Below, piece by piece: positions 6,501 through 6,961 of a stretch of DNA of 6,961 bases (the first letter of the stretch is position 1; each line of letters opens with the position of its first letter). The notes beneath the pieces were generated by a model, which saw nothing but the letters and a program-made list of their open reading frames with translations, did no database searches and was not told the DNA's origin. Source of the stretch: Chitinophagales bacterium (lineage in GTDB: Bacteria; Bacteroidota; Bacteroidia; Chitinophagales; Chitinophagaceae); the NCBI GenBank assembly GCA_020636495.1, contig JACJXQ010000013.1, forward strand, positions 1 to 6,961. Direction: 5' to 3'. The position numbers were made by a program, and so were the translations under genes.

Positions 6501-6623
6501 AGCGCTGACATGACTACCATCACGGTTACTTCAGATGTAAATCCCAATGTTAGCGTAGACGTTATGCTCACAACAACTGCCGACTTGCTGCGACTGTATT
6601 TACCAACTGTCATGCGACCTTAA
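420..6623 (+). CDS. Giant secreted multi-domain protein: NEW3-like Ig modules, seven-blade YVTN propeller, three split sandwich domains with inserts
   Basis: The 2067-residue product is predicted to be exported and to sit on or outside the cell surface. Its function is unknown. Order by residue: charged start and hydrophobic segment 13-31 with possible cleavage after A40; NEW3-like Ig module 61-165; beta-rich region 166-278 bounded by C167 and C275; NEW3-like 279-388; seven-bladed propeller 390-680; NEW3-like 683-790; split sandwich 793-1112; carboxypeptidase-regulatory-like 1116-1192; split sandwich 1196-1549; regulatory-like 1556-1630; split sandwich 1632-1947; NEW3-like 1949-2051; tail LYLPTVMRP at the end. 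It is Thr/Asn-rich with ten cysteines in local pairs, fitting an oxidising location. There is no LPXTG motif, and I recognise no protease or glycosidase active site, so adhesion, matrix or ligand-binding roles are guesses. GC (about 45%) is lower than in both flanking genes. The frame is intact throughout. Confidence 0.93.
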   Translation: MIRSEKSSIVQRILWVGFVISVVLGAVYLLATTAHLSAEAINPRLTPAATNADMPSAYPGPKVAFEPAAQANFGQPTMLVTHTTFLKNQTTNEDSFTLDLVAGYDWNATLSPTQTAILSDGEGIPFTVVVEVPTGAAIGDMDSLEVVAVADNQLYTNTTTLDTAFICEPHLNFRGTSAESRDGLNDVYEYAGQRFAYLLIQLYIDPYYYQINATISGYNPDSDSWDVIAEQVSGSAGLLVHQTMIPPTYTKIRVQVDDNYNDSGWVQYDYQFALCREPVVDLHPPVQEAYVQPGKTVVYTQTLTNWAMNSTAFALTATDSAWPITFWHDGNQISETAVLDDLDTFTYTVQIAVPAGIAPGTEDHATVWATDISSPAIQNSASITTHITGDLAYITLYGSNLVVVMDTATNEIIKTIDVGAVHCSNPKHVAITPDGSQVYITCEYSGNVVVIDSNTLTVTHVIDWAYGVSGVAFSRDSQYAFIGNRNLAQILVINTTDYSQQTTITNSAEKLAAHPFEDFIYTASYLGRIYVIDTTDLTVAEIAHTHGEPWDLIVSPNGKWLYVSSIHEEKLTIIDLTTNSIYATLTDLGALSGIDTNPDGTILYVNERNGGVYAIDTDTLEVTMIDAHSTAWALQVTCDSSQLYVGNTQNTISIINTESYEVTNFTLPGFYPEGIAICPQYVGNGVILSPSTQKQQDVPGQTLVYEATLRNETKQTDTFTLTTNTPLWNSELSTTTLGPLTNGEIVTFAVTVTIPTSANWYDTDVIEVTATSITSPTVYSDTAVFISEAYASPQISVAPISLSSTQVVNTNVTDTVTISNGNGVTLTYSVYAVGGDITEASLEDTLDSLNANYQTIINAIPNRYEFSEGETGYFINDGGNDMYDDGNYLLANPDNFIEYANNTIVSEEGFGTNGRYFTRKYPGLFVLAADMKDVNTFGIWGGLGADGSGDVDGSVLQIQHHGTTYYGFVKRVYNAGDPSVNHLIIVASNPMAYHTYSSDTDDDSHSVSNLSTSRRIYYLLYAGDNGYYIDDNETLSIMEAFLNVLPTEVSTSWLTISPTTGTLPTNETQNVTVNFNSTNIQPETYVGTIWVNSNDPINGHLTLPISMTVEPTTNMGWVEGFVTNSRFGTPLQATIIAQGQPYIITSNSDGFYKLWLEAGNYALQVTTHGYVSQTLPVVITAQQATVQNIALVENVPVLDLAPDSIDVIQDAGDITIETMTVNNNGPVTMTFAIGERDTTSGLALLSEYARTTAEMTALQTQLSDANVYSRSFPTVASIPAAAFSELQGTTSLLTWIKYTNYDQEYENTLNAIAQYTTFNLTETDTEDPVVLANLLATANVFLVPSQQTNLGNYFYNLGASWADVLHEFVNQGGTIIITDYCNQAYLLLEGANLIDIQARSCGSGEWFEIVDTQHPLAQGIPSPFYVSGNLGFYTAEDVDVVAKRQNNNGSLVLGKNIGKGHIALIGFYYMPTNNYMARIVANAVQWYDNDISWLTATPITGTVPGYDALDVQITLDTTGLQPGLYTAKIIVNTNDPYTPTQMLPVSMEVQAIASMGQVIGTVSDAWTGNPLRATVQLQGVYTTTADPSYGIWAETGEYTLTTFAAGYMTETVTVVIPAGGVVTQNLALIPAQPRLEGMPESINVTAASGSVTAYNFTLSNTGPQPLDYTWREISPTNPSLFAPMDLSGKNILYDRSHGGAAINYFDEMIQDIIDAGGVITENYTHPVTDMILSQYDVLWVSCCGYTHWTDDELTAVSNWVANGGALFIHSGNSYTTQDLANLFGIEYVPGSYYTGLTSNIHPHPTTDGIDEIYIDSGTEALTSTQAIDILVHDVVNYPIAAAYQYYGGRIVIVTVPIFSDYIINDADNRAFALNIMNWLAAPVYSNVPWTSISPLTGTIPAYDNQNYTLTFDATSLPPGTYNMVMALQQNDPAQDPVLYVPVTLNVITQTVAVSAVPDTTTNTAVPGHTATYHILITNDGNAPDSFTITADGIWDAALSTNTTGELAGGESFMLIVDISVPANATIGSADMTTITVTSDVNPNVSVDVMLTTTADLLRLYLPTVMRP
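600..914 (+). repeat. NEW3-like Ig module, copy 1 (residues 61-165)
   Basis: It shows the shared pattern of the four copies: an exchange of N-x-T/D-x-F-T-L strands, W-N-A-T-L-S, then V-x-V-E-V-P-x-x-A-x-x-G-D, closing with a repeated V-x-V-A strand. The sibling copies are at residues 279-388, 683-790 and 1949-2051. Modules of this type in secreted bacterial proteins act as spacers or carbohydrate-binding accessories. The family call rests on pattern, not on a profile search. Confidence 0.55.
1254..1583 (+). repeat. NEW3-like Ig module, copy 2 (residues 279-388)
   Basis: It carries P-G-K-T-V-V-Y-T-Q-T-L-T-N near the start, F-A-L-T-A in the middle, then I-A-V-P-A-G-I-A-P-G and A-T-V-W-A-T-D near the end. 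These line up with P-G-Q-T-L-V-Y in copy 3 and P-G-H-T-A-T-Y in copy 4. It leads directly into the propeller. Confidence 0.65.
1587..2459 (+). other. Seven-bladed YVTN-type beta-propeller (residues 390-680)
   Basis: Seven repeats of about 41 residues can be counted. Each carries a (V/I)-x-(V/I)-I-(D/N)-(T/S/L)-x-T/D strand: VVVMDTAT, VVVIDSNT, ILVINTTD, IYVIDTTD, LTIIDLTT, VYAIDTDT, ISIINTES. Most are followed by a turn such as P-D-G or P-N-G and an x-(L/V)-Y-(V/I) strand. Seven is the usual closed number. The cysteine pairs C423/C442 and C638/C678 fall at the first/second and sixth/seventh blades. YVTN propellers in surface proteins are usually binding or scaffold domains. No catalytic residues are evident. 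Confidence 0.88.
2466..2789 (+). repeat. NEW3-like Ig module, copy 3 (residues 683-790)
   Basis: It contains P-G-Q-T-L-V-Y-E-A-T-L-R-N, D-T-F-T-L-T-T-N, V-T-V-T-I-P-T-S and V-I-E-V-T-A-T-S-I-T-S-P, the same order of strands as copy 2. Together, copies 2 and 3 bracket the propeller on both sides. Confidence 0.65.
2796..3755 (+). repeat. Split BACON/ASH-like sandwich, copy 1, with unrecognised inserted domain (residues 793-1112)
   Basis: The first half (793-835) runs from P-Q-I-S-V-A-P through T-V-T-I-S-N-G-N to Y-S-V-Y-A. The second half (1051-1112) begins T-S-W-L-T-I-S-P-T-T-G-T-L-P and ends V-N-S-N-D-P then L-P-I-S-M-T-V. In ordinary members of this family the two halves are only a short loop apart. 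Here about 215 residues (836-1050) intervene. The insert has acidic and glycine-rich motifs: NDGGNDMYDDGN at 876-887, GADGSGDVDGS at 944-954, and S-S-D-T-D-D-D-S. They look like possible calcium-binding loops. It differs from the inserts in copies 2 and 3, and I cannot name its family. Confidence 0.65.
3765..3995 (+). other. Carboxypeptidase-regulatory-like domain 1 (residues 1116-1192)
   Basis: The order G-x-V-x-G-F-V-T-N...G-T-P-L-x-A-T-I, S-D-G-F-Y-K-L-W-L, A-G-N-Y-A-L-Q-V, G-Y-V-S-Q-T, then a closing V-Q-N-I-A-L is the standard prealbumin-like fold seen as a spacer in secreted bacterial proteins. It joins split-sandwich copies 1 and 2. Confidence 0.75.
4005..5066 (+). repeat. Split BACON/ASH-like sandwich, copy 2, with GATase1-like alpha/beta insert (residues 1196-1549)
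   Basis: The first half (1196-1237) ends M-T-V-N-N-N-G-P-V-T-M-T-F-A-I. The second half (1489-1549) begins W-L-T-A-T-P-I-T-G-T-V-P and ends V-N-T-N-D-P...L-P-V-S-M-E-V. Between them, about 250 residues form an alternating alpha/beta domain. It includes V-F-L-V-P-S, F-V-N-Q-G-G-T-I-I-I-T-D-Y-C (C1381), H-P-L-A-Q-G-I-P, and G-K-G-H-I-A-L-I-G-F. This pattern resembles GATase1/DUF4350-like domains. C1381 follows the strand where a nucleophile could sit, but no G-x-C-x-G elbow is present, so catalysis is doubtful. Confidence 0.65.
5085..5309 (+). other. Carboxypeptidase-regulatory-like domain 2 (residues 1556-1630)
   Basis: It matches domain 1 in layout: G-Q-V-I-G-T-V-S-D...G-N-P-L-R-A-T-V, Y-G-I-W-A-E-T-G-E-Y-T-L, A-A-G-Y-M-T-E-T, then V-V-T-Q-N-L-A-L-I. 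It sits between split-sandwich copies 2 and 3, so the unit 'split sandwich plus regulatory domain' repeats. Confidence 0.72.
5313..6260 (+). repeat. Split BACON/ASH-like sandwich, copy 3, with GATase1/DUF4350-like insert (residues 1632-1947)
   Basis: The first half (1632-1675) contains Y-N-F-T-L-S-N-T-G-P-Q-P-L-D-Y-T-W. The second half (1886-1947) begins V-P-W-T-S-I-S-P-L-T-G-T-I-P and ends V-P-V-T-L-N-V. The insert (1676-1884) has a clear alpha/beta rhythm: N-I-L-Y-D-R-S-H-G-G, a helix with I-I-D-A-G-G, Y-D-V-L-W-V-S-C-C-G, D-E-L-T-A-V-S-N-W-V-A-N-G-G-A-L-F-I-H-S-G, and R-I-V-I-V-T-V. This fits GATase1/DUF4350-like folds. The position after the A-L-F-I strand is H-S-G, with no cysteine. No third regulatory-like domain follows. 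Confidence 0.68.
6264..6572 (+). repeat. NEW3-like Ig module, copy 4 (residues 1949-2051)
   Basis: It is the cleanest copy: P-G-H-T-A-T-Y-H-I-L-I-T-N-D-G-N-A-P-D-S-F, W-D-A-A-L-S, L-A-G-G-E-S, D-I-S-V-P-A-N-A-T-I-G-S-A-D, I-T-V-T-S-D. It agrees with the NEW3/alpha-galactosidase-associated pattern and immediately precedes the C-terminal tail. Confidence 0.7.
6594..6620 (+). other. C-terminal LYLPTVMRP tail, possible lineage-specific sorting signal
   Basis: The protein ends abruptly with L-Y-L-P-T-V-M-R-P directly after the last Ig module. Endings of the type hydrophobic-Y-L-P-x-V-x-R are, from my general knowledge, frequent on secreted proteins of Chloroflexota. They are unlike LPXTG because there is no following membrane segment. 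The role as an anchor or export signal is inferred. Confidence 0.5.
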
Positions 6624-6642
6624 TAGGATGTTTGTTAGATAG

Positions 6643-6682
6643 TATGAGAGTGCGATAGTGACATCACTATCGCACTCTCATA
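6643..6682. terminator. 18-bp perfect inverted repeat between convergent genes, probable bidirectional terminator
   Basis: The left arm (6643-6660) and right arm (6665-6682) are exact reverse complements of 18 bases around the loop ACAT. The hairpin starts 20 bases after the stop of the large gene and ends 12 bases before the stop of the convergent permease gene, the right place for a shared terminator. Neither strand has a T-run after the stem, so it is not a textbook intrinsic terminator. It may also serve as a 3'-end stabiliser. Confidence 0.65.
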
Positions 6683-6693
6683 TAGCGACAAAG

Positions 6694-6961
6694 TTACAAA
6701 TCGCGCCGCGTAAAGCTCCACAAGGCGAACCCCACCATGCCCGCCATGTACAAAACCGCATAAACCAACATGGCATCACTCGGCTGCGAAGCAACCGTGA
6801 ACGGGCCGGCCATCATTGGACTGCTGGTGAACGCTGGCTGAAACAAAGTCAGCGCCTTTTTCCACAAAATTTCGCTGGGCATAATCAGGCTGGCGACAAT
6901 CCCAATGTCAACGGCCGTTTCATTGCGCACAATCGCCCCAATTTGCTCCACCCAACCGCCG
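6694..6961 (-). CDS. Partial CDS (C-terminal 88 residues), probable ABC-2 type transporter permease
   Basis: This minus-strand frame enters from the right edge and ends at TAA (6694-6696). It reads G-G-W-V-E-Q-I-G, then a moderately hydrophobic region with M-P-S-E-I-L-W-K-K-A, then a last membrane segment LVYAVLYMAGMVGFALWSF followed by TRRDL. A final transmembrane helix ending in an F-x-R-R-D-L-type basic tail is typical of ABC-2 permeases, the membrane subunits of exporters that work with a separate ATP-binding protein. That partner would lie outside the window. A GTG at 6951-6949 is internal, because the frame stays open beyond it. The gene is convergent with the large gene and unlikely to be functionally linked. 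It contains one ACGGCCGT copy, read as T-A-V. Confidence 0.62.
   Translation of the reverse strand, partial: GGWVEQIGAIVRNETAVDIGIVASLIMPSEILWKKALTLFQPAFTSSPMMAGPFTVASQPSDAMLVYAVLYMAGMVGFALWSFTRRDL

Larger units (their letters stand above)
226..6918. repeat. Seven dispersed copies of the palindrome ACGGCCGT
   Basis: Copies are at 226-233, 1425-1432, 2763-2770, 3157-3164, 5679-5686, 6306-6313 and 6911-6918. Three of these (1424-1433, 3156-3165, 6910-6919) and the first extend to AACGGCCGTT. The first extends further, to a 14-bp perfect palindrome at 223-236. They occur in intergenic DNA, in the large gene and in the permease gene. They behave like a genome-wide over-represented octamer, not a site tied to one gene. 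Confidence 0.7.

Noticed and set aside
5217..6613. Minus-strand frames of 64-92 codons opposite the last third of the large gene
   Set aside because: The plus-strand domains here are continuous and recognisable, so the opposite frames are incidental. The Val/Ser-rich one at 6335-6613 is the mirror of the Thr/Asn-rich Ig module.
6949..6951. GTG as the start of the right-hand gene
   Set aside because: The frame stays open upstream to the window edge (G-G-W before it), and the encoded segment is clearly the C-terminal end of a longer membrane protein.

Overview
The window holds one very large gene flanked by two partial genes on the opposite strand. The large gene (420-6623, + strand) encodes a 2067-residue secreted, multi-domain protein. 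To its left is the 5' end of an unidentified gene (138 down to 1, - strand), divergent from it. To its right is the 3' end of a probable ABC-2 type permease gene (6961 down to 6694, - strand), convergent with it. There are no tRNA, rRNA, CRISPR or insertion-sequence features.

Likely source: a member of the Chloroflexota (Anaerolineae/Caldilineae-like). This is an inference from the style of the protein: NEW3-like Ig modules, BACON/ASH-like sandwiches with W-L-T-x-S-P-x-T-G-T strings, carboxypeptidase-regulatory-like linkers, and a final L-Y-L-P-T-V-M-R-P tail, a type of ending I associate with secreted proteins of that phylum. No marker gene in the window confirms it.

Layout. 1-138: left gene with a good Shine-Dalgarno. 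139-419: divergent intergenic region. It holds a plausible sigma70-type promoter for the left gene, a 12-bp direct repeat spaced 21 bp at its predicted start site, and a 49-codon ORF whose stop overlaps the start of the large gene (ATGA). I see no convincing promoter for the large gene. 420-6623: the large gene. Its order is signal/membrane segment, NEW3-like, Cys-bounded beta region, NEW3-like, seven-bladed YVTN-type propeller, NEW3-like, then three sandwich domains each split by a 200-250 residue inserted domain and separated by carboxypeptidase-regulatory-like domains, then NEW3-like and the C-terminal tail. 6643-6682: a perfect 18-bp inverted repeat between the convergent genes. 6694-6961: permease C-terminus.

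The three genes do not form an evident pathway or operon, since all neighbouring pairs are divergent or convergent. The most notable signals are the threefold domain-in-domain design, the unrecognised first inserted domain, and strong over-representation of the palindrome ACGGCCGT (seven copies in 7 kb), seen in the large gene, the right flanking gene and the left intergenic region.
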